Shown here: piece after piece, positions 47,046 to 61,700 of the stretch
Layout: each line of letters begins with the position of its first letter
Position numbering within the stretch: position 1 is the stretch's first letter
NCBI GenBank assembly: GCA_034008185.1
Contig: CM067087.1
Coordinates: 43,852,590 to 43,916,589, forward strand
Length of the DNA stretch: 64,000 nucleotides
Direction of reading: 5' to 3'
Source: Gorsachius magnificus
Lineage: Eukaryota; Chordata; Aves; Pelecaniformes; Ardeidae
The notes under the pieces: model-generated
Told to the model about the DNA's origin: nothing
Database searches by the model: none
The model's input: the letters and a program-made list of their open reading frames with translations, nothing else
Position numbers and translations under genes: made by a program

Positions 47046-50000
47046 CCCTTAGCCAGCATGGGGGCTGCGATTCAGCCTGGCCTTTACCTGGGACACACTG
47101 TGCAAGCGCAAAAAAAGTTCCCCAATCTATCACTCGCCGAACAGGCGTACGTGAACAAAACAGCGTTAGCCTAAAAGCAATCTACTCTAAACCAGAGAAA
47201 TATTGTGACATTAAAAGCACTGGAAACATATGACAGAACATCTAGAAAGCCTTTAATCTGGATGAGGCTGAGATAAGGCTACTGTCACTTACGGGAGTCG
47301 TCCCAAGTGCGTTTCAACTCAGTAATGGATTATCCCGTCTGTGTGTGCTGTATCTATCCCCAAAACGTTATTTGTGGCCATTTTACAAACATTCATTGTC
47401 ACTCTGCGTATTTTAAATGTGAGCTTGTTCAAGCTTTAAAGGAAGAGGATGCCATAAATAATGCTTTAGAAACTTCTGAGCTTGACCAAAAAAGCTTTTC
47501 TGTAGATAAAGGTGACACTGGTTTAAAGTCCAATATATTGCCATCTCCTAGGACTAGAAGCAGGTGTTACGGGAGGGCAGGGATCTTCTCTGTTCAAGAG
47601 TACAGAGGTTTAATTTCAAGCCCTGAGGACAGAAATAATCAAGCCTAAATCACGGGTACAGCAAAACTGTCGCCTGCTTGCACCTCAGAGCTGCTTAGCT
47701 CTGATCCGGCACAGACGTGCAACAATTGCTTTCCATTCTGGGGAGACAAGAAAGGGCATCGCTACAGCAGATCAATTTTTAAAAATTGGCCTCTGCTTGA
47801 AACTCCTCAGGTTTGAAATTAACTTTAACTGATATGAAGAAGAAAATGTTGCGCGTGAGCATGGAGCAGTCAAAGGGGAAAGTACCCCCTGCTCCCGCCG
47901 TGCCAGCAAATACATCTTTCTGACACCCTTCGTAGCAATCACCTCGCTGCCTTTTCACACCCTCTAAACGTGCAGCGGTCAGCCGAAACAGTTAAGACCC
48001 TCCTGTTAGTCTTTGCCAGGCCGTTTACAAACCCACCTACACACTCGTGTGTAAGAACTGCTTGTTTCCTTTCTCTATGCCATTTGATGATTTTAATGAT
48101 CTCACTTACAATTAGAGTTTCTCAGAGCAAGGGTAATTTTTCACCGCTTAGGAAGCATCAAGCATCTAGTATGCATGTAATTGAGGTCCTAAAGTCATTA
48201 AGGCAATAAGACAGGAGAGCTGTAAAAAATTATCAGAGAAAACACAGACAGAAGATAGGAGATACAGTTCTGGCAGCAAAAAAAAAAAAGAAAGAAAGAA
48301 AAAAAAACAACCCCAAAAATGTAAAGTTCGGTTCTTCAAGTCTTTGGCTTAATTACTTAACGAGAGTTAAGTAATTAAGCTTGCTTTGCCTCACGAAGTT
48401 GTCCACTGATTCCTATATCCATGCCAGTGGGTGCTAAAATGGCTCTGAAATAATGAACACATATTTAATATTACCCATTACGGTGTTACTATGCAACTAT
48501 GTTCTTGTAGGAGGAGTTTTTATTTACTTTAAAATTTACATGACACTGGAAAAAACAAGTTTTGACCTTGTAAATGACTGCACACTTGAGATTTACTTTT
48601 TTAAAAAGCATATGTAAACCTGAATAGTCCTGCTGAATTCAGCATGACTAACGGCGCAAATCTTTGCAGGATTTGGTGTGGAAAATTACACATGCAAATT
48701 ATTCTACAACAGGTTATTTTGCAGATTGACTTAAACTTGAGGATGAGCCAAAATACTAACATTATTTCAGTAAGATATGTAAATTGGGTTTGAATAAAGT
48801 CCATTTAATAGTGAGAAAATACTTTCCAGTAGAAATGATAAGGCAAACACTCAACCATACACTGCAGAGAATAGCGTTTCCTGAGCAGCAGCTGCATCTG
48901 AGGTTGGAAACCAGCTCGAGTTTTCTTCCTATAATCTGACCTTGCTCCTTAATGAACAGCAAATCTCCCAGAGGAGAAAGAATTAGGGTTTGAGTTTTTA
49001 GAAAAAGTACCTCTTAGAGCATTTCCATCAGTTTAGGCAAGCGCTTGAATAGGCAACTATTTTCCCCAAATTTATGTCCAACAGGTATTAAGCTAGAAAA
49101 TGTGGGAAATTAGGTTGTCTACAGAGATTTCTTGCCCTTTAGATTCAAAAAGGAGATTAGAGTAAAACAATGTCAGAATATTGGGGGTTTTTTTCATATC
49201 CAAAGAAACACAAAATAGTTTTTTCATTTTTTAGTCCAAGGGAAAAAGAGCCATGATTACCATGATTGCCACGATTAATGTTTTGACACCACCTAATCCA
49301 ATCAAGCATGCAGCTCAGCTGCTAATTGTCATTTGCATATGGCTTCACAGATACAAAGGGGTGTCTGGTAGAAGTGCGAGATCAAGTTCAGGGTCAGTAC
49401 TTACTTAATCAGAATTAATGAATATCAAACCTTGGGGACAGCGCATGCTTAGGAAGAAAATCCCTGCAAACATCAGATTCTTCTCTGGCCTCCCACTTGC
49501 ATTTTTCCTTTTAGGGTTAGAAGAGGAAACTCTTACAGAAAACCTTACATTTGGAAGAGGGTAAATAACTGACAAATACCTTCACTGGACCCAACCTGTT
49601 TGGTTTAAATCAGATCTGGATTTGATCACCCTCTGTTTTAAAACACTCCAAGAATATCCGAATGCCTAGAAACTTCAGCTGGACTTCAGTCCGAGAAATG
49701 ATTGAAAACAGACCAAAAAAAATAAAAACCAAAACATAAAAATAACCTGATTGATTTCAGTCACTTTGATGAAAAACACAGGACAAGCCAGAGAGAAGGG
49801 ATCCTAATGAAGACCTAAGAGCTGTGTAAGGACGAGATCCCAAGTAATGACTGAAAATGTTGCCCCTAAGAAAAAAGGGAGTGCATTGAAAAACTAACAG
49901 CACGTAGCAAAGGCAGTTTCACTCTGTGTATAGCTGCTTTATACACACCTTCCTTTGTAAGAGGAGGTTTATTTTTCTTCCAGCTTTGCTTGCTTCTTTC

Positions 50001-53000
50001 TTTTTATCTTGCCTTCCCTGCACGCTTGCTCACGGAGTCGCCTTGCTTTTTGTTCATGATCATGAATTTCTTTTGGGAACAGGGCTCTTCTCATCAAATG
50101 CAGCTTTTCAAGGCTACAAAACAGGAGTGAATTCCACAACAAAATCAGTTATGCATTTGTGAGGTACAGTGTGAAAATTGGGCTGCTGAAAGAGGGGAAA
50201 AAAATAAATGAGGCAGATCTCGAGCACTATATTCCACAGAGAACAACACTGAATTTGCTGCCTCCAGTTCTGATGACAAGTTGAGCTTTTTGGTAATTTT
50301 TCTCCCAGTTAAGGAACCAAGGCTTGTTCAGCCATGAGGACCGTGCTGTACCCATCTCTCCCTTGCACCCTTTGAGTTCATTGCCCAGGTCTAACAAATT
50401 TGGGGGAAGAGGGAAGATCTCCAAGAACTAAATTCCTACAGAACAGGAAAATAGATGGACTGGCTGGAGGAGAAAAAGCCTTCCCCTTGGAGAGGTACAG
50501 CAAGGTACCTGGTGCCAGTAAAAGAGCAGGGGGGACAGCCCTTCTTTGGAGATACCCCCATTCATGGGAAGTGCTCAGCCAGAGCCAACACCTTGTTGGG
50601 CACTGGAGTCAATCCCAGTTGATCTCAAGGGAGAAATCCCTGGGAATGTGCCTTCACTGGTGCTTTTGTAACTGCTTATTACATTTTATTTCTTCCCCAC
50701 TTAAATCTCTGCATTAAAAAGTAGCTGGAGATCCTGAAACAACCAAAAGGAGAGGCCTCCCTGCCCGTACGTGCAGCCTGTACCAAAACCCCTCCAGTGT
50801 CGAGCAGAACTTTGCTTTTTACTTTTTCACAGAGGCATTTAATGCCCTGCTCGACTCAGGGAGACCAGGCTCGCTTTTTTTTTTTTTTCCTTCTCCACTC
50901 TATCCTTTTTATTTATTATAACTGCTATTCTTACATTAGGGACTCAAAAAAAAAAATTACCCTTTATTGAAAGAAGAACATTAAAACTGTTCCCTGAATG
51001 ACTGAGCAGGTTTACCCTGCAACCATTTATTTACATACATACAGCGGGCTGATCGTCAGGGATTCCTCCAGTCCCAGATTAAGGACAAGATTCTTTCTTC
51101 TCATGTGCATATATCCCTCCCACCAAAGTCAGACTGGTTCATGAATAGGAATTAAATGATATTCACTGAGCTGTTACTATGACACCTGATAGTATCTCAT
51201 TTGAGCAGTGGGGGCTGGAAGTCTGTACTACTTTCTCTGGGAAAGAGGCCTGAGGAATTAACTTGTTGAGCGTCTCATACACTTGTATATCGTTAATGAG
51301 ATGATGAGCGTTAGCTCATCAGAACACGGATGAGCTGCAGACATCAAAATTGCTGCAACCATTTAAGCTGAAAGCTCGCTTGCATTTAACAAGCTGTGAA
51401 TCCAGTATGCGAAGACTGAATTTTATTCCCAAGTGATTGTTAATTCTGTAGGTACCATTTAAAACAATAAAATCAAAGGTACAAAATAGTCACTGAGCCC
51501 TGCTCATTACTGCTTAGGCAGGAAATGATACCCTTTGTGCAGAGAAACAAAAAATTCAAGACAAGTTTTTGTCCCGACTGTGGAATCTCACCTTACAGCT
51601 ATAATTACAGGTACTTAGCTCTTGGGAAAGCTACAGGAGTTTATCTATTGATTTCAGTAAGCCTGCCGTGATTTAAAGGATTAGAATTTTAAAGATGTAA
51701 GCTGCATTTCTGGCTTTGGTTAATTAAAAGGTACGTAAACCCAAAAAAAAAAAAAAAGCAATAACCGGTTTTAATTTAAAAGAAAAACAATTTAAAATAA
51801 AGTTTGAAAGAATTGTTAAAGTCAGCTGCAAAAGGGACCTGATACCAACTTACTGGTACCCTGATCCAAAAGGCAGTAAAGCGCTACTCTCAGCTTTAAC
51901 GAGAGATGGTTCAAAGCCTTAAACAACAGATCAGTTCGCAGTGCCTGTGTCTACAGCACAGGCATTGCAGGGAAAATTCTTAATAATCAGTGTGCTCAAG
52001 GTGTAACTGTGTCCACAATACATTAAAAATACTCAGTGGCACAAAGCGGACCAATGCGACAGAGTTTTGTAGAACCCGTCCAGCTGTTTCCTCTATATAG
52101 CGGTCACTGAGAGGCCAAGTCCACTTAGAAATAAAATACAGATTCAGTAACAGCTGTGCTTATTTAGTTGGATAATGGTGATATTCACACCTAGCAATTA
52201 CACTTCATTCGAGTTTTGCTTTTAAAATTGCACCGCCCACAGTATTTTTATGGCATTATCTCTCATTTATCTCATTTTAAGCAACTTGCAATGATGCGGG
52301 AAGTGCAAGACATTCTTTTGCTTGATGAGGATGAGCTTTGGATAGTTAAAGCTAAAATAATAGGAAAGTTCTGAAATGCTGGAATCGTCTGTATGAAAGG
52401 CACAGTATTTAACACCTTGCCTTTCACAGGAAAAGCAGAGGGAGGTGAGGAGGGACAGGGAGCCAGAGAGACACTGCTCATGAAACCCTTACTAGGAAAT
52501 AACATCCCTTGGTCAGATGAAAACAGGCACCTGATCAAAAAACCTAAAGCTCATATGACAATTAATTCATCTTCCAAGTATTTAAAGATTGCACATTTGG
52601 CCTTGCTGAGTCAGCTGCAAAGTCTCTTAACACAATCAGGTTCTTTCACTTCATTTCTTCCCACGAGCTTAGCTAATGGCTTTTGCTATCCACCTCACCG
52701 AAAGCTGATGGTGTCTCACCAAAGAGCACCAAACACTGACCTTCAAATAGCTGATATTTGTATCTACAGCCCATGATCATCTGAATGCTGTAACATGCGT
52801 GGTTGTGTCACAAATCCTTCATACCCCAATCAGATCGTTAGCCATTATGTTTTGAGAGGAGCTTTTCTAGAGAATAAGGAGAAACTGCAAAGCCAATTGC
52901 AAAGCCATCAAAAAGTCTCATCAAGGATGCAAGGACACTAATGAATGCACAAGTCAACTTCTTTCATGAATCAAATTGGGCAGTTAGACAAACTTTGCCA

Positions 53001-54917
53001 AGAGACAGCTTGACTTGAACAGTGGAAGGCTGTCTCTGAACCAAGACAACACCCAGATAGCAAATACCTGTTTTAAGGAGACTGATACCACTGACCTTTT
53101 ACTGGGACTTTGCTTGCTTGTTTAGTAGGAACAGCTAAAGCAGAATGTTGTATCTGAAGGTGCTTGGTAAAGACAGACTACAGAAGTAGCTGGGTTTTTC
53201 CAGCCTCCTTTTTAGTACTATGTTTACTTTCAAAACACTTCCAACTTCGTTCTATTTCGTCAAAAATTTCTCTTTAATGGCCAATGAAGCCATCACCAGG
53301 CACTCACCCATTCAGCGTTGGTCAGGGAAATGAGGAGCTGTCTGATGCTGCTGGGTTTTGACTCTAACTACGCTAAGGAGAAAATTATTCCTCACTTTAG
53401 CTGAAGCAGCCTCTTGCCCAGCTTTCTTTCTCCCATCTTGAATCATTTGACAGTGGAATGAAGCTTACATTTTCCAAATGGACTGAGGGAAGTCTCTCAT
53501 CTTATTAAGCATCATACCTGGGCAGAAATCATCTGGTACAATATCCAGATATCACTTCCCTCTCATATTCTGGGATATATTTTTAAAAAAACCGTTCACA
53601 AATTAAAATCCTTTTTCTTCGGTCAAACAAATTCAGAAGTCATTATTTCAGACTCAGTTTTTCAATTAACCTGTAAAGCTCGATCCAGTGCCTGATGAAA
53701 GAAGTTCTGATTTTTCCAATCAAATTCAGTGGGTTTTGGAACATGCCCTTACAAAGTAAGAAGTTGTTGAGATAGGATTATATGTCTTACTACTTACTTG
53801 AAGCCTCAAATCAGCTGCTAAGCAATAAATCATGGAGTTCTCCATTACCTTCATCTCATTTTAGCACAGATGGTAAAAGCAAGTGACCTTTATTTTTTGC
53901 CTTTCTGTGCTGAGAGCTGGAGTAATGAGAATATAATGAAGGTCTACTTATTTTCCAACAGGCTAGGTAGACTCGGATTTTCACAGCACCTCTCCTCTGC
54001 CTTATCCCTAAAGTATTTCTCAGGGAGAGGAGCAAAGGCAGACTCTTTCATGCCATCAATCTCCTTGAGGGCTCCAATATTCAATGACTTAAACGCACCT
54101 TAAAAATCCAGATTTACTGAAAAACCAAATGCCATTGTGCTTCTATGATAAGTTAACTTTTCTCATCTAATCTTTGTAATATTACTCCACCAGGCAGACA
54201 ATATAGTTACAGGCAAAAAATGTTCAGGACTTCTAAACAGATGTGTAGGCTAAAAACATGATTTATTTTTTTTTTGCTCCTTAAGTCACAGTCAAATCTT
54301 TACTGCCTTTTAGGGGGGGTGGAAAGTTACTTTTCCTTCATAAAACCAGCTTCCATGTCAGTTAAAAAGCCAAAACTCTGCCTGCTCTAGGTGGGATCCT
54401 TCCCAAATAAGATGAACGCAGCAAGTACAGTAAGTGCTGGGAAACTGGTCCAGCCTCTTAAAGATAACCAATAATGTTAATGACTACTTTATTTTGTGAA
54501 AACGAGTCTCTACCAAGAAAAAAATCAGGTGCTGTTTCATTTGTTGCTGAAATATTTAGATACCATTTGAAACAATGATACTGAGAGTCAGTTGGGAGTC
54601 AGTCTGGGCCCGTATCAAAAGCAAAAATGTCTGTGAAATAAAACAAAAATGCCAGCTGAAATAAATCCGTACCTGCCCAGGAGTCACATCACTCACGGGC
54701 TCCCCAAACACGGCAAACCAAATGCAATCATCTCCCTCAAGGTCAGGCTCACAGGGGGAATCTGTACTTATTGATCTGGGCAGCAGCTATCCACCGGTCA
54801 CTTGCCAACCTCTACATTTAGATGTGGCACACGCTGTCGCCTTCAGTCTTTTTCTTAGCTACAGAACTGTGAGATTCATCCGTATTTGAAAAGCATTTGG
54901 GAGGGGGGAAATACTTC
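47046..54917. other. Non-coding stretch with possible conserved elements
   Basis: Mostly AT-rich unique sequence. It holds a perfect 15-bp-stem hairpin at 48,347-48,380, a homeodomain/POU-like cluster at 49,255-49,385 and a palindromic cluster at 51,290-51,345. Short open frames were read on both strands and none resembles a protein. Confidence 0.5.
48347..48380. repeat. Perfect hairpin with 15-bp stem and 4-nt loop
   Basis: GCTTAATTACTTAAC, loop GAGA, GTTAAGTAATTAAGC. Every base of the two arms pairs. TAATTA-type homeodomain cores lie in both arms. Confidence 0.95.
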
Positions 54918-54960
54918 ATATATATATATGTATATATACACACACACACACACATACACA
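54918..54960. repeat. (TA)n-(CA)n microsatellite
   Basis: Alternating TA units interrupted by one TG, followed by CA units and an ATACACA tail. Confidence 0.95.
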
Positions 54961-57900
54961 GAGCATGAAGCAGACCTTTAAGGAAGGCTGCAGAATAAAA
55001 GTCTTATTGCCTGCCAGCTAAGTCGTAAGCTTTAAGCAGCCACAAGAACACTTCAGTAATGCTCTGCTTTTAGGCAGATACCTTTTATAACATGGCTGAA
55101 GAAAGAGGTTTGAAACTATAACTATCCTTTAGCAGGAAGGCTCCTATTTTTTGTTTTTTCCAGTCTGAAAAGGCAAATTAAAAACCAACCCCAGAATATT
55201 CTTAGGATGCACTTAGATATACGTGTAACTAGGGAAATAATGTCAAAATAGCTGTTTACCACTTCACTGCTTCACATTGTTTTGGCATTTAAAAGTTTCT
55301 TTCCTCTTTGAATTTTTCCCAGAAAAACGAAACACTTTTTGGCTAAAGTATAAACAGAAAATCCAGAGGGTAGCATGTACTCCATCCTTTCCCTGAGATG
55401 GCCCTCCCTTTCAGAAATACCTGCCATCTCCACATTATGGATGGAAGGATGGGACATAAAAATGTATTTACAAGTCTATGCCACTTCTGTTTGAGTGACT
55501 ATAAGCAACAGAACTCAGTTGTAGCAATTTATGGTCAGATCAAAATGCCTTTAAATCCAAGAGAAAGTTTCTTCATTATTTTGGAGGGCTTCAGATCAGG
55601 TAAACAGCCATATGTGAAATATCATCTGTGAAATCACCTACTCGTACAAATACGAGCTAGATGTTTAGCAAGGGAGCCAGAAATTCAACTTACATAATAA
55701 GGCTCCTAATCATCTTTTTTTAATGAAGTTTTAATTATGTAAAAATTAGTAACTGGTCTAGAGGTTTATACATTACCATAAACGTCTCCAAAAAAGAACA
55801 TGCTCTCAGAAATGCCTCACATCACTGCAGAGCTGGAAACTAGGACATGTTGATGCGATCCCAAAGCAATTTTTACTAAAAGCACTATTTCTGAGGAATC
55901 TGGCTCTAACAAAAGAGAGAATCCCTCACGAGGCCACTTTCTAGTAAAATATTTACAAGAACACCCAAAAGCCAGTTTCTTTTTCATGTGCTTGTAAAAA
56001 CGTACCAAAAGTGGAACAACTTGATCTATTTATCTTTAGGCACTTCTAAAACTCAGACAAAAAAACCCTCTTCCATCCCCTCCCTAAAGAGGTCTCCCGA
56101 GGCACCCGTTGGGCTGGAAGGTGGAAGGAAGGGGCCAGCACTTCTCCGTGTTCGTTACCATGGTTGGGAAAACGCAAAAAATGGCAATGCCTCGGAAAAA
56201 TGCAGACCTCACAAAATGGCACTTATTGAGCAATTTGCTATTTTCCTACCAGAATATTAAAAGCTATGGTGTTGGGCCCTGTTCAGGTCTGATTTCTAAC
56301 TGCTTCACAGAGTGAAATCTAGGGGGAATGCTCTGAAATTAGAGTCTAGATTTAAATTATATTAAAAATGTTTTTCGCTCACTGTTGTTTTTATCTACTG
56401 CTTAGTCTTTATCAATTACCTTATCCCATATAGAAATAACCCCACATATGACAAAATTACCTACAATTTTAATTCATTTTGATGATTCAGATGGTATTGC
56501 TAAGATTAAATTTCTGAATGTTATCTAAAAACTATTTCCATACTGCAAACGTTTCAAGATTTTACATTCGAAAAAATTTAATGCAAGGATGTATTTTAGT
56601 ACAATTGCATTTTATTCTGCTTGTATTTTGTATAGTCCATGCTACAGAAGGTTATTGAAGAATGAAATGCTTAACGCATACCAAAGTGATAAAGATTAAT
56701 AAATCACTGTCAGCAGGACTAAATATTATCTTTTGCAATAGCATCTAACAAACCACACATCGGTTTTGAGAAAATAGAGTCCATAAATGTAATAATAAAG
56801 CCATGTACACTATATTAGCAAACAGGCATCACACTATACCATCCCCCCTTTCCATTTCAAGGAGGCACTGTCTAGCACATAGACAAGATGCACTCAGCAT
56901 CTGACATCTAAGGCGATGCCGAAAAATTCCATTTGGTCTTTGCACATCACATGAATCCGTGTTCCTAAGTGGAGGATGGGGAAGGCAAAGCATGAAAAAC
57001 TTGAGAAAGCACATGAGTTTACTTAAAATATAGTTTCTGTTACGTTGACAAAAAATGGTTCAAATTGGAGACAATTTCAATGTTTTATTTTGAATCTTTG
57101 ATTGAAATCTTGGAAGTCTTCCAACATTCTCAAAAAAATTGGGTCTGAAGTGTCTGAAGTGTCCTATATTTTTTGGCTTTTTATCCAATTTTGACATAGT
57201 AGGTCAAAGCGTACCAGTGCATAAACCCACCTTACTTACTTACAAGTAAAATTACTGTTTATCCTCCCTATCAAAATTAGGAGATTTCTCTTCAAGAAAA
57301 GGAGTTGCTTTTCTTTGCGTCTTTGTCCTCATCAGCCTTTTTTCTTATACCTGTTTTTGGCAACATCCTTCTTATGAAAGGCCAGAAGATTTTTCAATTT
57401 GCTGATTTTGCCCCTAAAAGTACAGAGCAAAGAGTTGCTTTGAAGCTTGAACAGTTTCGCATAGTCTTCAAATAAAACAGGCAGACTCTCCTATATATAA
57501 ATCTATCGGTTGTCATCCTTTTCCTGAAAGAAAAAAAAAAAAAAAAGAGACAAAGAAAGCAAGCACATATCTCCCTCAAGGCACCCATAGAGCTATAGTA
57601 TTTATTTCTACCATGGCAGTTCTTAAAAGTGCTGTTTTTACAAGTCAGAATAACTACCGTACCACAGCTACTTTTTATTTGTATTTCATATGTCTACCCA
57701 AGTACAGTCTAAAGAGGGAAAAGTTGTTCCTAAGATACTGCAGCCTTCCACAGAAAGAGCTAGCACAGCTGAACAGAAAGAGTGGGCTGCGTATCTTCTC
57801 GCTGGGACCCAGACAGCAGTTCTGGTCAAAAAGAAAATACCCAGGTACCCAAATACAGACAGGAAGAGCCTGAAAGCTTCCCAGGGACCATTGCTTACTG

Positions 57901-58193
57901 CTTGTGACCCTGGACCGGGAGGATTGATAAGGAAAAGTCTGCTTCTGCCAATCCCTTTTTGTGGTGGGTAGGAGGGAGAAATAATTTTTCTTCAGCAGCC
58001 TGGTTGAACACCCCTTGGAGTCAGTTAAAGTGCTCCCGTGGACCTCACTCAAGAGCTCAGACCTGAATTTTGAAACTTTGCTCCATTTTTGCCTTTGTTT
58101 GAAAAAAAAAAAACACCACACAAAAGAAAACACAAAAGAAGAGCCATAAGTAAAACCCAGTTCCTTTGCTCTTGTCCCATCAAATTAGAGAAC
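54961..58193. other. Non-coding stretch, nothing recognised
   Basis: AT-rich unique sequence with A runs near 57,528-57,546 and 58,099-58,111. Open frames at 57,613-58,133 overlap on both strands and lack family resemblance. Confidence 0.5.
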
Positions 58194-58753
58194 TGTCATG
58201 GTTTAACCCCAGCTGGCAACTGAGCCCCACATGGCCGCTCGCTCGCTCCCCCCCCCCCCCCCATAAGATGGGGGAGTGAATTGGAAGAGTAAAAGTGAGA
58301 AAACTCGTGGGTTAAAATAAAGACAGTTCAATAGGGAAAGCAAAAGCTGAATGTGCAAGCAAAGCAAAACCAGGAATTCATTCCCTGCTTCCCATGGGCA
58401 GGCGGGTGCTCAGCCATCCCCAGGACAGCCGGGCTCCATCACGCGTAACGGGAAGACAAACGCCATCACTCCCAACATCCCCTCCTTCCTTCTTCCCCCA
58501 ACTTCATATACTGAGCATGACACCCTATGGTCTGGAATAGCCCTTGGGCCAGTTGGGGGCAGCTGTCCTGGCCGTGCCCCCTCCCAGCCCCTTGTGCCCC
58601 TGGGAAGCTGAAAAGCCCTTGCCTGGTGTAAGCCCTGCTCAGCACCAACTGAACCATCAGGGAGTTAGCAACATTCTTCTCACCCTAAATCCAAACCATA
58701 GCATGATGCCAGCTCCTAAGAAGAAAATTAACTCTATCCCAACTGAAACCAGA
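58194..58753 (+). mobile_element. Third solo LTR, related but distinct subfamily
   Basis: Begins TGTCATGGTTTAACCCCAGC and its right part (CTGGAATAGCCCTTGGGCCA, GTAAGCCCTGCTCAGCA) is close to the LTR at 29,629. Its left-central part differs, with GCAAAGCAAAACCAGGAATT and CAGGCGGGTGCTCAGCC. A C run lies at about 58,247-58,261. The right edge is degraded (AAACCAGAAG in place of AACCAGGACA) and no target duplication was seen. Confidence 0.88.
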
Positions 58754-61700
58754 AGAAAAAAAAAGATAAAGTGGACTGATTTCCTTGCACTCTACCTATA
58801 TATTCCATACTTTTACCTGTCTGACCCTACTAGGAGAGAGTGACTCACTATATCAGTAGCTTTGATAACGGATCCGACTCCAGCCTGAGCATCACACCCT
58901 GCCATCAGCTGCCTCCCTAGGGTATTGCAAAGCTTCCATGGGGAAACATGACTTGCTCCACGCTCCTCCTAAAACACACGTGTGGCCAAACAGGCAGGCT
59001 GAGCAATTTTACATTGAAGCAGCCTCTGTGTGTGCACAAACTCATTGTTCCAGTCTCTTTTTAAATATTGAATGGGACAAATCTGCAAATAAATTCCACC
59101 CGCATGGAATACTTAGTGCAAGTTGGTTGCTAGAAGCATTCATTTCCCTGAGCAGTGCGAAATGCAAAAGAGTTATAGCGCAAAAAAATATTCTTTCAGA
59201 AATTTAACCTTTATTTTCTATTCATGGATACTGTGATCCAAAGTAAATCTCTGTGTAAACAGTTTTCTTTATAGGAGTGAAAGTAACTGGTAAAACTGCA
59301 TATAGATGGGGGGGGAATCAATGGCCCTATGAACAGATTTCTTCAAACATAGTAAATAAATGCGCAGCTTTTCAAATTGTTTTATAGACATTTGATGCAC
59401 ATTCGAAGAACACCCAGTAAAAGCAACAGAGAATATATTTTACATTCGCAAGACAGAGAATGGCTGAAGATACCAGTGCAAAACCAAAATGTGCTGTGAC
59501 GCGTGTCCCATGCCACCTCGCTGACTCCAGAGTGATTTCATGGGCGATAAATCTGTACATATTCTGATTTTACGTTTGTTGCCAGACTGGCTTTAGACTA
59601 TTTAAATTCCCTGTCAGTATCAGTTATGATCAAATCGTTTCACATAAAAAGTGAAATGGATCCATAACAAGACTTAATGCTTTGTTGCTTGGAAGACTAT
59701 TTCACCATGCAATTAAAAACTCCAAGGTCTCTAATTGAACTGTTTGGGTTTGATTTTTTTTAGGAAAAGAAGATTAAAGATTGTTACATACTTAATAAAT
59801 CAGGGCCGTTAATAACCCCCCTTCTCCTTAAAACTAATTTTATTCATTATAGACAAACTGAGCCAAGCCAGTGTCCAGAAAATACTTTAAAACACCTGCC
59901 AGTGAAATGTTCCTTCTACTGTCTAGAAAGAAAAGCCTGGTAATAGCTTGCTGAAATCAGTGTCAATCATTAAAATCGCCTGCAGACATTGTGTGCCTTC
60001 TAGAAGTCCTTCTTTAAGCACAACCACACTGCTCTTTTAGTCACTGCGTATCTACAAGAGCTATTCCCAGCTTTTATCGAGGAGCTTGTGTTTGTAAATA
60101 AGCATTACAAAAACTCACAGCTCATTTTCCCCATTTTTGTACTGAACCGTTTTATGAATCCCAATCTCTTTTGAAGAGAATTTGCACATTCGTACAATTT
60201 TATTATAACGAGCTAAATTCTGCCATCCTTCATCATGATAAAGGAAATCATATCCCGGAGATTAATCACTGAATTTCAGTAGAACCATTCATTGACTAAT
60301 GATCAAACTCAACAAACAAGGCAGCAGATGGTGGCCATATGAGATTTCTAGTGCCTTCTTTAATGAGCACAAAACACAGTCTCTACCTCATTTGCACATC
60401 CCAGCCACTACATCAATGAGTTGTCTACACAGAAGCAGCTGTCTGAACAGAAAAAGTGTTGCCTAATTACAGGGCCAGATCCTCAGCTAAAGTAAATTGG
60501 CCTTGCTCCTTTTAGATCAGCAGAGATGGAGAATTTAGATCACCTAAACATTGGGTTCATGACCTCTGGAAAGGGTCGATGGGACTGCAGGACCAGCGGG
60601 GTGGGCACCTTTTCCAGGGAGCCCCAGGGCTGCAACCACCAACAGCATTGGCAATAGCTCTACACCAGCTTGCTCGGGACACCAGCGGCAGGCTGATGAG
60701 GCGACCCCTAAAAGCTCAATAAACTTATTGTTCCTTTGACATATCAGTGACATTCACAGTACCGCAAGCCTTCCTCATCTGAAATATTTAGCTCCTTAGA
60801 CGCAAACAGATATGCATCCTAGCTGGCATACACACATGGTAGATCACTAATTTATTTCTTACAGCCCTCCTGGGTGCTGTATGTGCTGAGACAACTGCAT
60901 TCCTAGAAACGAGCATAAATATCTGTATTTATTTTCTCATCATACTGGCTGGGGAGTTGGGGAGAGGGAGCTGGAATAAGAATCATGTAGAGAAAACGGC
61001 TTGACAAATACCCGCAGTACACTTCCTTCCATGGAGTACTCAACATTATTTCTTGTCTCCTCTGCTACAGTTTAGACTGGGCCATAATTATGGATTTCCA
61101 CTGGCATGATGATTATTATATATTAGGTGTTAGCCTGTAAAGACTGTCAAACCAATGAAATTTTCAGGGTTTGAGTAGCCTCCAGGGTAGGGCTCTGCAG
61201 GACTCGGTTTCAGGAGCAGTTAGTGTTATTTATAGTCTAGAACTAAACAAGGCAGAAATTAAGGGAATGCTCCTCACTGACGGTAATGACATGAAAATGC
61301 TGATGTAGGTCTGTGACAGTAGACAGAAGCAACAGCCTTGAGAATATATTGGAAGTGTGGAGGAGAGCATAGACAGCGTCACCTCAAGGCTGCTTTTTGT
61401 CACTCTGACAGGACAAAGTCATAAATAAACACACACCCCCCCCCTCCCAGTCTACACTCATTTATCAGTAATTTAATAGCACCCGGGATATTATATGCAC
61501 AGGAAAACACAGCATGTCACCTCCAGTTCTCAACAGAATCACTTGGATAAGTTGCTTTTTCACCTGATTTGGATTACAGAGGCTTTGGAGGATTGAAGTG
61601 CAGTTTAAGGTAGGCATTTTCCATACTGCTATTCCAAACAGCTTTGCCAACACAGCTCCCTGGACTAAATGACACTCACCTTAAATGAATCAGCCAGCCT

